Assembly: GCA_902464035.1 (NCBI GenBank)
Contig: CABQHT010000013.1
Coordinates: 1-42,183, forward strand
Length of the DNA: 42,183 bases
From: an uncultured Collinsella sp.
GTDB taxonomy: Bacteria; Actinomycetota; Coriobacteriia; Coriobacteriales; Coriobacteriaceae
Direction: 5' to 3'
The translations under genes and the position numbers were made by a program. Shown piece after piece: positions 1 through 7,654 of this stretch; position 1 is the first letter of the stretch, and each line of letters begins with the position of its first letter. The notes beneath the pieces are model-generated. The model saw nothing but the letters and a program-made list of their open reading frames with translations. It was not told the origin of the DNA and ran no database searches.

Positions 1-2
1 GC

Positions 3-563
3 CCCGACCCCGCGCCCAACCCGGACCCCTCGCCCGACACGCCAGACGAGGTCCACTACGCCGACGGCGACTTTACAGGCTACGCCCTCTGCAAAAACGA
101 GGAGGACGACGAAGTCTTCGGCCCCTACTACGTCAAGCTCACCGTCACCGTTAAGGACGGCAAGGTTACCGGTATCCACGATATCGAGGGTGTAGGCGGC
201 AAGCCTGACGAGAGCCTCTCCGACGCGCTTGATCCCTTTGACGAGGATAACGAGCCCTACCTCGATAACGCCATCGACGGCCGCACCTTCCGCGGTACCG
301 TCTACACCGGCATCCCCGAGCAGCTGCTCGCGGGCACCGAGGCTGGCAAGATCGACGTGGTGGCGCGCGCCACCTACTCCAGCCGCGCCATCGCCAACGC
401 CTACACCGACGCCCTCGCGCGCTCGGCCGCGGCTTATAAGGACGCGAACGACAGCAAAGGCGACAAGGCAGACGCTTCTGACAAGACAAACGCCCCCGAT
501 GAGCCTACGGCCAACCCGACCGCCGCAAACGGGGCCACCGAGGAGGCTGGCGCCCATGCGTAA
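3..563 (+). CDS. FMN-binding domain protein, C-terminal part (5' truncated)
   Basis: The reading frame is open from base 3 and ends at TAA 561-563; the true start lies upstream of the window, so this is the last ~186 residues. A Pro/Asp-rich linker (PDPAPNPDPSPD) is followed by an FMN-binding-type domain and a low-complexity Ala/Asp/Asn tail. The expected flavin-attachment motif (D-x-x-[ST]-G-A-T-x-[ST]-[ST]) appears as DVVARATYSS: the acceptor Thr and following Ser pair are kept but the S-G before it is A-R. The stop overlaps the ATG of the next gene, so the two are translationally coupled. It probably acts outside the membrane as a flavoprotein electron carrier; the missing N-terminus may hold further FMN domains and the signal sequence. 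Confidence 0.8.
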   Translation, partial: PDPAPNPDPSPDTPDEVHYADGDFTGYALCKNEEDDEVFGPYYVKLTVTVKDGKVTGIHDIEGVGGKPDESLSDALDPFDEDNEPYLDNAIDGRTFRGTVYTGIPEQLLAGTEAGKIDVVARATYSSRAIANAYTDALARSAAAYKDANDSKGDKADASDKTNAPDEPTANPTAANGATEEAGAHA

Positions 564-1029
564 CCCGTTTGCCCTCCTTGGGCGCCACCTCTGGCGCAAC
601 CGCAATTTCTATCTCAAAGCCGTCAACGCCGCGGCCGTCGTCGCCATCGTGGCGGGCTACAGCAGCTGGGCCGCCCAGGCGGCAGAGGCCGACGCCCGCA
701 CCCAGGCGGAGGCTGTCCAGGCCGAGCGCTCGCAGACGCGCGGCGCCTACGACACCGACGGCACCTTCGAGGGCAGCGCCCAGGGCTACGGCGGCACTGT
801 CACCTGCCGCGTGACCATCGAGAACGGATACATCGAAAGCGTCGAGGTCACGGACCACGCCGGCGAGACCCCCGCCTACTTTGCGCAGGCCGAGGGCCTC
901 ACGCAGACCATCTGCGATGCTCAGGGAACCAACGTCGACACCGTCTCGGGTGCCACGTTCTCGAGTGCCGGCATCCTAAACGCCGTCAATGCGGCGCTTG
1001 AGCAGAGCAACGCCGGAGGTACGCAGTAA
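556..1029 (+). CDS. Membrane-anchored FMN-binding domain protein
   Basis: A 157-residue protein. A basic N-terminus is followed by one membrane segment at about residues 22-45 (NAAAVVAIVAGYSSWAA), then a single extracytosolic FMN-binding domain. The motif DTVSGATFSS matches the ApbE flavinylation consensus, so FMN is probably bound covalently to the Thr by a phosphoester. The ATG at 556 overlaps the end of the upstream FMN-binding gene, and the TAA overlaps the ATG of the ferredoxin gene (TAATG at 1027-1031), showing tight coupling. With ApbE encoded two genes on, this is a likely ApbE substrate and a one-electron carrier between the membrane ferredoxin and external acceptors. The family is clear from the motif; the electron partner is inferred. 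Confidence 0.85.
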   Translation: MRNPFALLGRHLWRNRNFYLKAVNAAAVVAIVAGYSSWAAQAAEADARTQAEAVQAERSQTRGAYDTDGTFEGSAQGYGGTVTCRVTIENGYIESVEVTDHAGETPAYFAQAEGLTQTICDAQGTNVDTVSGATFSSAGILNAVNAALEQSNAGGTQ

Positions 1030-2066
1030 TGGCCAGGACTGCATCCACCAAGACCCGCGGCGCAAAGCGCCCCGCGGGAACCCTTGAGAGCCTGCGCAAC
1101 GGCGCAAACGTCATCGCGCACCCCAAGAACAAGATGCAGGAGCGCCTGCGCCGACAGTACCTCCATCGCGGTGTGCGCTGGTGCGTACAGTTCGGCTTTC
1201 TCATCTGCTTCCCGGCCGCCTGGAACGCCGCCTTCAACGGCGTCAAGTACATCTTCACGCAGCTCGGGAGCCATGCACCCATCGAGCTCACCGGCTTTTT
1301 ATCCCTGCTTTTGGCCCTCTTGGCCTTCACCTGCGTGTTCGGCCGTTTCTTCTGCGGCTTTGCCTGCGCCTTCGGTACGCTCGGCGATATCGTCTACGCG
1401 CTTGCAACCCCGCTGCGCCGGACACTCCGCCTTGAGGGCAAGGGCGCGCACCGGCTCCCCGCGGGCGTGCAGCACGCGCTCCAGCTCGTCAAGTACGCCG
1501 TCCTCGTGGGCATCTGCGCCCTCTGCGTGATGGGTATCTGGCCCCAGGTCTCGGGCGCGAGCCCCTGGGTCGCCTTCGCCGGCATCACTGCGCGCTCGCT
1601 CGAGGGCATCGTGCCCACGGCCTTTGCCGCGCTTGGCGCGGTCATGGTTGGGATGGCCTTTGTCGAGCGTTTCTTCTGCCAGTTCCTCTGCCCCTTCGGC
1701 GCCATATTCTCGCTGCTGCCAGTGTTGCCGGTCTCGCTTTTCAACCGCCGCCGCGAAAGCTGTGCGCGCGGTTGCAACCGCTGCCAGGACAGCTGCCCGG
1801 TGCGCATCCACCCCGAGCGCGCCGACCTGCGATCGGGCGAGTGCATCGCCTGCGGGCGCTGCGCCGATGGCTGCCCCATGGCCAACGTGACGCTCGCCCG
1901 GCTCGACGGCTTTAAGCGCGATCAAGCAACCGACGATGCCAGCGAGCTCGCGCAGAGCAACACCCGCAAGCGCCCGCCCGCAGGGCCCGCCATTCTCGGG
2001 ACCGAGGTTGCGCTCACGCTCGTCAAGGCTGCCATCCTCGCCGCGCTCTGCTACCTGCTCATGTAG
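1029..2066 (+). CDS. NapH/NosR-like membrane 4Fe-4S protein
   Basis: A 345-residue polytopic protein. About five hydrophobic segments lie between residues 50 and 240, with Cys-rich loops (FGRFFCGFACAFG and VERFFCQFLCPFG) typical of NapH, NosR and RnfC-associated membrane ferredoxins. Two 4Fe-4S motifs follow (CARGCNRCQDSCP and CIACGRCADGCP, roughly residues 246-290), then a C-terminal membrane helix. Such proteins move electrons from a cytosolic or quinol donor across the membrane. Its place between an FMN-binding protein and ApbE suggests it reduces the covalently bound flavin outside. The start ATG overlaps the previous stop by one base. The donor cannot be read from the sequence. Confidence 0.85.
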   Translation: MARTASTKTRGAKRPAGTLESLRNGANVIAHPKNKMQERLRRQYLHRGVRWCVQFGFLICFPAAWNAAFNGVKYIFTQLGSHAPIELTGFLSLLLALLAFTCVFGRFFCGFACAFGTLGDIVYALATPLRRTLRLEGKGAHRLPAGVQHALQLVKYAVLVGICALCVMGIWPQVSGASPWVAFAGITARSLEGIVPTAFAALGAVMVGMAFVERFFCQFLCPFGAIFSLLPVLPVSLFNRRRESCARGCNRCQDSCPVRIHPERADLRSGECIACGRCADGCPMANVTLARLDGFKRDQATDDASELAQSNTRKRPPAGPAILGTEVALTLVKAAILAALCYLLM

Positions 2067-2155
2067 GGCACGCGCACCCGCGGCCCGGCACCCCGTCAAC
2101 ACCGAGTCGTGCAGGCGCAGGCTCATCCGTAACGCCACCGACCAGAAAGCTCACC

Positions 2156-3229
2156 ATGATCCAGACCCCCCACACCATCGACCGCCGCACGTTTATCGCC
2201 CTCGCAGGCGGGGCCCTCGTCTCTTGCGCCGGTGCACTTACCGGCTGCTCGGGCACGCAGGGCGACTCGGGCTCTGTAACCGCGTCCAAAGCGGGCTCCG
2301 CGGGCTCCGACAGCTCGCCCAAGGTGCAGAGCACGACGCTCTTTGTCTTCGACACTGTCGTGAATATCAGCGCCCAATGCAGCAAAAAGGTCATGGACGA
2401 GGTCGCCGACCGCTGCACCTACTTTGAGAACAAGTTCTCGCGCACCGCGGAGGGCTCGGATATCTGGAACATCAACAATGCAGGCGGCAAGCCCGTGGAA
2501 GTCGCGCACGAGACCGCCGAGGTCGTCGAGGCAGCCATCCGCTACGCCGAGGAGTCCGACGGGCTCTTTGACATCACCATCGGCGCCGTCTCGAGCCTCT
2601 GGGATTTTGACAACGAGGTCAAGCCCGCAGATGAGGACATCCAGGCGGCACTGCCCCATGTCGACTATCGCACCATCACGGTCGAAGGCAACACCGTCAC
2701 GCTCGCCGATCCCGAGGCAAAGCTCGACCTAGGCGGCATTGCCAAAGGCTACATCACTGACGACCTCGTGGCGCTCTTTAAGAAGAGCGGCGTCAGAGAT
2801 GCTTCCATCAGCCTGGGCGGCAACGTCTACGTGATGGGCAAGAGCTTTGACGGCGACGCCTGGAACGTGGGCGTGCAAGACCCCAACGGCGCGCAGGACG
2901 ACGTGCTCGCCACCGTCAAGACGCGCAACCGCTCCCTTGTGACGAGCGGCCTCTATGAGCGCGGCTTTGAGCAGGACGGCACGTTCTACTACCACATCCT
3001 CGACCCCAAAACGGGCTACCCCGCCGCCACCGACCTCAAGAGCGCCTCGATTATGACCAAGAAATCCGTGCTTGGGGACGCCTACTCTACCATCCTGTTT
3101 TTGCTCGGCCACGACCGCGCCATGGAGCTCATCGAAAGCGATGAGCGCTTTGAAGGCGGCGTTTTAGTCGATATGGACGATCGCGCCACCAAGAGCGACG
3201 GCTCGACGTTCAAGATCTTGCAGGACTAG
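2156..3229 (+). CDS. apbE: FAD:protein FMN transferase (ApbE)
   Basis: A 357-residue protein, usual for ApbE. The N-terminus combines a twin-arginine-like stretch (DRRTFIALAGGA, residues 9-20) with a lipobox LTGC (Cys31), so it is probably a lipoprotein on the outer face of the membrane. ApbE signatures are present: DLGGIAKGYITDDLV and SLGGNVYVMG in the flavin-binding core, and a late TSGLYERGFE segment. ApbE uses FAD to attach FMN covalently to Thr in SGAT-type motifs; the flanking FMN-binding proteins are its probable substrates. The start ATG has a weak AGAAAG upstream, and an 89-bp gap separates it from the ferredoxin gene. Confidence 0.93.
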   Translation: MIQTPHTIDRRTFIALAGGALVSCAGALTGCSGTQGDSGSVTASKAGSAGSDSSPKVQSTTLFVFDTVVNISAQCSKKVMDEVADRCTYFENKFSRTAEGSDIWNINNAGGKPVEVAHETAEVVEAAIRYAEESDGLFDITIGAVSSLWDFDNEVKPADEDIQAALPHVDYRTITVEGNTVTLADPEAKLDLGGIAKGYITDDLVALFKKSGVRDASISLGGNVYVMGKSFDGDAWNVGVQDPNGAQDDVLATVKTRNRSLVTSGLYERGFEQDGTFYYHILDPKTGYPAATDLKSASIMTKKSVLGDAYSTILFLLGHDRAMELIESDERFEGGVLVDMDDRATKSDGSTFKILQD

Positions 3230-3234
3230 GAGCC

Positions 3235-3651
3235 ATGATGGTCAAGCGCAAAGGTGCGCGCGATGGGCGCGACAACAAAAGACTCAACCTCATCCTGGTT
3301 TTGGCGATAGCGGCCGTCGCATGCGCCGGCTTGGTCGCCACGCGTCTGATGGGAGCAAACACGAACGCCGACACGGCCACAGTCGTTATCCGCGATGGAG
3401 AGCAAAACGTCTACGAGCTTCCTCTGAGCCAGAACACGACCAAGAGCGTTACGACCGACTTGGGAACCAACCTCATCGAAATCAAAGACGGCCGCGTGCA
3501 CGTCGAGGAAGCAGACTGTCCCAACCAGGACTGCGTGCACCAGGGCTGGATTGACGCTGCCGGGGAGCAAATTGTCTGCCTTCCGCACAAGCTTACCGTC
3601 GATATCGTCGACGCGAGCGCCGAGACCACCTACGACGTAGTGGGGCGCTAA
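3235..3651 (+). CDS. NusG domain II-containing membrane protein (EetA-like)
   Basis: A 138-residue protein with one N-terminal membrane helix (about residues 17-38) and an exported NusG-domain-II fold. The diagnostic Cys pattern is CPNQDC (Cys95, Cys100) and later IVCLPHKL (Cys115). Proteins of this type occur beside ApbE, FMN-binding and heptaprenyl-diphosphate-synthase-component-I-like proteins in flavin-based extracellular electron transfer loci. The start is ATG 3235, or ATG 3238 three bases on, behind the GGAG at 3229-3232 that overlaps the apbE stop. It is transcribed with apbE and the ECF genes. Its biochemical role is not established; the three conserved Cys suggest a redox or metal site. 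Confidence 0.8.
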   Translation: MMVKRKGARDGRDNKRLNLILVLAIAAVACAGLVATRLMGANTNADTATVVIRDGEQNVYELPLSQNTTKSVTTDLGTNLIEIKDGRVHVEEADCPNQDCVHQGWIDAAGEQIVCLPHKLTVDIVDASAETTYDVVGR

Positions 3652-3654
3652 TCC

Positions 3655-4812
3655 GTGGAGATGGTCGATATCGAACACACTCGCCGCCTGGCGCGCGTTT
3701 CGCTGTTGTGCGCTTGCGCATTGGTGCTGTCCTATCTGGAGACCATGATTCCGCTGCCCGTCGCGGTGCCCGGCATTAAACTGGGCCTTGCCAACGTGGC
3801 CGTAGTCGTCGCACTCTATACGCTCGATGCCAAAAGCGCCGGTGCCGTTGCGCTCGTCAAGGTCTTTGCATCGGGCTTTTTGTTTGGTTCGCCCATGATG
3901 CTCGTCTATAGCCTAGGCGGCACGGTCCTCGCCTTTATCGGCATGGTCGCCCTTGCTGCCGTGCCGGGTGTTGGCTTGGTGCCCGTGAGCATGCTTGCCG
4001 CCGTGCTGCACAATGTAGGCCAGCTGGGCGTTGCCGCCATGGCGCTGCAGACCCCGGCAGTCTTTATCAATCTGGGCGTTCTGGGCGTCGCCGCCTGCGT
4101 CACCGGCGGCATTACGGGCGCGGTGGCAGAAGGTGCGCTCGCCGGTATTGAGCAAGCCGATGACACACGTCCCTCCGTCGATTGCGCTGCACTTGCCGCC
4201 AATATCGTGGCAGGAGAGCGCATCGCCTTTGTCGGCACCAACGGCAGTGGCAAAAGCACCTGTGCACTCGAGCTTGCGGGGCTGCTCAAAGACGTGAACG
4301 GGCACGCTATGTGCGTGCAGGGCACCGTAGGCCTTGCTTTTCAGGATCCCGATAACCAGATCGTCGCTCCAGTCGTGCGAGACGACATCGCCTTTGGACT
4401 CGAAAACCGCGGTGTCCCCCGCGACGAAATGCGTTCAGAAGTCTTGCAGGCACTCAACGAGCTTGGCATTGTCGAGCTTGAGCAACGCGATGTCGCCACG
4501 CTCTCGGGCGGCCAAAAACAACGCGTGGCGGCGTCGGGATTGGTTGCGCTCACCCCTTCGCTCATGATTTTTGACGAGACGACCGCCATGCTCGACGAGA
4601 CCGCCCGCGAGGCCGTCAATGATCTCATCGATCATCTTTGCCAGCGCGATGTTGCCGTGATCCAGATCACGCAGTTGCTCGACGAGGTCGCGCGCGCCGA
4701 CCGAGTCGCCGTCTTCGAGGCGGGCGCCATCGCATACCTGGGTACCGTGCAAGATCTTGCCGACCAGCGCGATCTGCTCATTCGATGCGGCCTGGAGGAA
4801 CTGTGTCGTTAA
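3655..4812 (+). CDS. Fused ECF protein: Gx/HepS-I-like S component plus EcfA-type ATPase
   Basis: A 385-residue fusion. Residues 1 to ~165 are hydrophobic with 5-6 helices and match the Gx transporter/heptaprenyl diphosphate synthase component I family (PGIKLGLANVAVVVALY). Residues ~190-385 are an ABC ATPase: Walker A GTNGSGKST (~193-201), Q-loop AFQDPDNQ, signature LSGGQKQR (~283) and Walker B LMIFDETTAMLD. Only about 25 residues separate the two parts, so the usual first strand and aromatic A-loop of an ATPase are missing, the helical region after Walker A is shortened, and the H-loop reads ITQ instead of ITH. The start is GTG 3655 (used here) or ATG 3661. The next gene overlaps its end by 10 bases. 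The substrate is unknown; flavin, a flavin precursor or a quinone precursor would fit the locus. Confidence 0.8.
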   Translation: MEMVDIEHTRRLARVSLLCACALVLSYLETMIPLPVAVPGIKLGLANVAVVVALYTLDAKSAGAVALVKVFASGFLFGSPMMLVYSLGGTVLAFIGMVALAAVPGVGLVPVSMLAAVLHNVGQLGVAAMALQTPAVFINLGVLGVAACVTGGITGAVAEGALAGIEQADDTRPSVDCAALAANIVAGERIAFVGTNGSGKSTCALELAGLLKDVNGHAMCVQGTVGLAFQDPDNQIVAPVVRDDIAFGLENRGVPRDEMRSEVLQALNELGIVELEQRDVATLSGGQKQRVAASGLVALTPSLMIFDETTAMLDETAREAVNDLIDHLCQRDVAVIQITQLLDEVARADRVAVFEAGAIAYLGTVQDLADQRDLLIRCGLEELCR

Positions 4813-6341
4813 CCTGCTCAAACATAACCGTCCGCTATCCCGAAGCAGACGCCTGTACCCTATCTCGTGTTTCGTTGGAAATTAGGCCCGGCAGCGTGAT
4901 CGGTATCGCAGGCACCTCTGGCTCCGGCAAGTCAACGCTGCTGCGTGCCCTTGCCGGAGCGCTTGCCGTGCAGGCGGGGTCTGTCGTGGCGGACGGCACC
5001 GCGCTTGGCACACACCCCACGGCGGATGAACTTCGTACGTACCGCAAAACCGTGGCACTCGTGCAGCAACGCCCCGAGCAGCAGTTTTTTGCCGCCACGG
5101 TCTTTGACGAGGTGGCGTTTGGCCCCCGCAATCTTGGACTGGACGAAGCCGAGGTCAAGCGACGCGTTGGCACATCGCTCGCCAGCGTCGGGTTTGATCT
5201 CGCCGCTATCGGCGGCACAAGCCCCTTTGCCCATTCTGGCGGAGAGCAGCGCCGTATCGCCGTTGCCGATATGCTTGCACTCGAGACACCGTATTTGCTG
5301 CTCGACGAGCCCAGCGCTGGACTCGATCCCCGCGCCCACCGGCTGCTGCTCGAGCGCTTGGCTCAACTCGCACGCCACGGCCGCGGCATTGTAATCGCCA
5401 CGCACGATTCGCGTGTGCTGAGCATCTGCGACAAGGCCTTTCGGCTGCAGGACGGCATGCTGCTGCCGCAAAGTTCCGAGGGCATCCAGGTGACATCCGT
5501 TGGCGTGACGGCCGCACGTCCCGTGGAAACCGGACATACTCCGCCAGCGTCCAAGGCGGTCTCGTTTGGCATCTTTCGTCCGGGGTCAAGCCTCGTTCAC
5601 CTGCTGCACCCCGCCACCAAGCTTGTATTCTGCATGCTCTTTATGATTGCCGGCTTTATCGCCCAGCAGCCCGGCGCCCTTGCCGCCGTCGCGCTCACCG
5701 CATTCGCCTCGCTCGCCGCAAGCGGCAGCTCGATGCGTCAGGCACTTCGTGCCCTCAGGCCATTTCGCTGGCTTATGGGGTTTGTCCTGGTCTTCAACGC
5801 ACTCTTTACGGCATCGGGGACTCTGCTGCTGCAGGCGGGACCCGTGCAGATCACCTCGGGAGGTCTGCTCTTTGGCGCGCTCTGCGTGCTGCGTTTTGCC
5901 CTCATTATGCTGGGAACGTCGACGCTCATGGCGACCACCTCCCCCACCGCACTCGCCGATGGCGCCGCGGCGCTTCTGAGGCCCCTCGCCCGTTTTGGCC
6001 TGCGCACCGACGATGCCACCGTCGCCATACAGCTCACGCTTCGTTTTGTCCCCGTGCTTATCGAAGAGTTCAATCGTATCAAGGCCGCTCAGGAAGCGCG
6101 CTTGGCGCGCTTTGACAGTCCCTCGCCCCTGCAGCGTGCACGTGCTTTTATTCCCGTCATCACGCCCTTGTTTAGCAACGCGCTGCGGCGCTCTGACACG
6201 CTCGCGCTCGCCATGGTCAACCGCGAATACGGAGCGCACCCGGCTGTCAGCAGAACCTGCCTGCGCAGCTATCGCTTTGACCGGGCAGACCTTGCTGTTC
6301 TGGCGCTCGGATGCTGCATCGTTGCGATTGCGCTGCTCTAG
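4803..6341 (+). CDS. Fused ECF protein: EcfA-type ATPase plus EcfT transmembrane protein
   Basis: A 512-residue fusion. Residues 1 to ~225 form a complete ABC ATPase: A-loop region VRYPEAD, Walker A GTSGSGKST, Q-loop LVQQRPEQQ, signature HSGGEQRR (Leu replaced by His), Walker B YLLLDEPSAGLD and H-loop IATHDS. After a linker, residues ~265-512 form an EcfT/CbiQ domain with several membrane helices and the coupling region AAQEARLARF. The start is taken as GTG 4803 because GGAGG at 4794-4798 sits four bases before it and the protein then begins at a normal ATPase N-terminus; the frame is open further upstream inside the previous gene. With the preceding fusion it makes a whole ECF transporter (S, A, A', T) from two polypeptides. 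Confidence 0.85.
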   Translation: MSLTCSNITVRYPEADACTLSRVSLEIRPGSVIGIAGTSGSGKSTLLRALAGALAVQAGSVVADGTALGTHPTADELRTYRKTVALVQQRPEQQFFAATVFDEVAFGPRNLGLDEAEVKRRVGTSLASVGFDLAAIGGTSPFAHSGGEQRRIAVADMLALETPYLLLDEPSAGLDPRAHRLLLERLAQLARHGRGIVIATHDSRVLSICDKAFRLQDGMLLPQSSEGIQVTSVGVTAARPVETGHTPPASKAVSFGIFRPGSSLVHLLHPATKLVFCMLFMIAGFIAQQPGALAAVALTAFASLAASGSSMRQALRALRPFRWLMGFVLVFNALFTASGTLLLQAGPVQITSGGLLFGALCVLRFALIMLGTSTLMATTSPTALADGAAALLRPLARFGLRTDDATVAIQLTLRFVPVLIEEFNRIKAAQEARLARFDSPSPLQRARAFIPVITPLFSNALRRSDTLALAMVNREYGAHPAVSRTCLRSYRFDRADLAVLALGCCIVAIALL

Positions 6342-6434
6342 GGCTCGGTATGCCATGCCACTCGCCGGAATGCGGCATATGGTCTGTATGACATTTGCGA
6401 TAATGCCTATAGCATCGCTTTGAGAGGAGTCCTC

Positions 6435-7514
6435 ATGAAGCCACGTATCATTGCCATCACCTGCGGTGTTGCAGGAACCGCCGTCGGCCTTGCCGCTGCC
6501 GCCGGCATCGTTTACCGCAAGCAAATCAAGTCCGCCGCGTCGCTCAAACGCTTGACCGGCTACGCGGATGGCTATGACCTGTACGCAATCGACATTGCCT
6601 ACGACTACGATCTTGATCGCATCATCGCCGCTGGCGTGCGCGACGACCAGGCCTACATCGATGCCGTGGTGGCGCAGGTGCTGCCCGGTGTGCCGGCACA
6701 TGTCCAGGCGCCCCAGTTTGCCTGCAGCGCTTTTGTCGCCGTAGATGCCGAAGGCCGCGTGCGCACCGGTCGCAATTACGACTTTAAGGACGACACCTCG
6801 GCGCTGCTGGTGCGCAATCACCCGCGCGACGGCTATGCCTCCATCGGGTTTGCCGCCCTTAACAACCTGGGCGATAACACTCCGCTTGACTCCGTCGCCG
6901 GACGCGCCGCCGCACTCATGGGCCCGTTTGCCCAGCTCGATGGTGTTAACGAATGTGGCGTCTCCATTGCCGTACTCACCCTGGATTCCAAGCCCTGTGA
7001 CCAGGACACGCAACGCCCCGTCATCAATACCTCGCTCGCCATCCGTCTGGTGCTCGACCGTGCCGCCACCACGCAAGAAGCTGTCGACCTGCTTTCCGCC
7101 TACGACATGCACGCCATGGCAGGACGCGATTACCACTTCTTTATAAACGACGCCGCCGGTGACGCGCGCGTAGTAGAGTGGGATCCGCGCGATCCGGACC
7201 GCGCTTTCAAAGCGACTCCTGTACGCCAGGTTACGAACTTCTACGCCTGCTATGGCGACGAAGTGCTCCCCAACCAAAAGAACGGCGAGCTGGGCCATGG
7301 CAAGGAACGCGCCATCGCCGATGTCCTCGACGCCCATGTCGGTGCCCAAGACGAAACGATTGCCTGGGAAGCCCTGCGAGCCGCAGCGCAAGAGCCCAAT
7401 CCGGAAGACATCACCAGCAACACGCAGTGGTCGGTCGTCTTTGACAACACCGAGCCTGCTGCCGCCATCACGCTGCGCCGCCACTGGGGCGACATCGACG
7501 CATTCGCACTGTAA
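6435..7514 (+). CDS. Linear amide C-N hydrolase (choloylglycine hydrolase/Ntn family), membrane-anchored
   Basis: A 359-residue protein. An N-terminal membrane helix (about residues 5-28) is followed by a ~65-residue pro-region, then the Ntn-hydrolase core, which begins at FACSAFVAVD with the probable nucleophile Cys97. Family marks after it are GRNYDF, the NECGVSIAVL segment and the late TQWSVVFDN. Relatives hydrolyse amide bonds of conjugated bile acids, penicillin V or N-acyl amino acids. In classical bile salt hydrolases the Cys is residue 2; here it is internal, so activation may need cleavage before Cys97. The start ATG 6435 has AGAGGAG at 6423-6429. It is probably transcribed alone; the substrate cannot be told from sequence. 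Confidence 0.82.
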   Translation: MKPRIIAITCGVAGTAVGLAAAAGIVYRKQIKSAASLKRLTGYADGYDLYAIDIAYDYDLDRIIAAGVRDDQAYIDAVVAQVLPGVPAHVQAPQFACSAFVAVDAEGRVRTGRNYDFKDDTSALLVRNHPRDGYASIGFAALNNLGDNTPLDSVAGRAAALMGPFAQLDGVNECGVSIAVLTLDSKPCDQDTQRPVINTSLAIRLVLDRAATTQEAVDLLSAYDMHAMAGRDYHFFINDAAGDARVVEWDPRDPDRAFKATPVRQVTNFYACYGDEVLPNQKNGELGHGKERAIADVLDAHVGAQDETIAWEALRAAAQEPNPEDITSNTQWSVVFDNTEPAAAITLRRHWGDIDAFAL

Positions 7515-7583
7515 GGAGCCAGGCCCGTCGACCTTACGCTCGCCTGGCGTTGTTTACATTTCTATACGCTTGAGCTAACACGT

Positions 7584-7616
7584 TTTACCCCCGTATCAAC
7601 AGTGTGCGGGGGTAAA
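7584..7616. terminator. Perfect 10-bp inverted repeat upstream of pfkA (terminator or operator)
   Basis: TTTACCCCCG (7584-7593) and CGGGGGTAAA (7607-7616) are exact inverted copies with a 13-base loop. No clear run of T follows on either strand. A TATAAC hexamer lies at 7630-7635, just downstream, so the repeat sits where a -35 region would be. It could end the hydrolase transcript or bind a regulator of pfkA. Confidence 0.5.
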
Positions 7617-7654
7617 CTTATGCGCATGTTATAACTTGCCCGGAAGGATTCATC

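Noticed and set aside
5586..7484. Very long minus-strand open frame (632 codons)
   Set aside because: Antisense to the EcfT part and the amide hydrolase, which have clear motifs; an effect of high G+C codon use.
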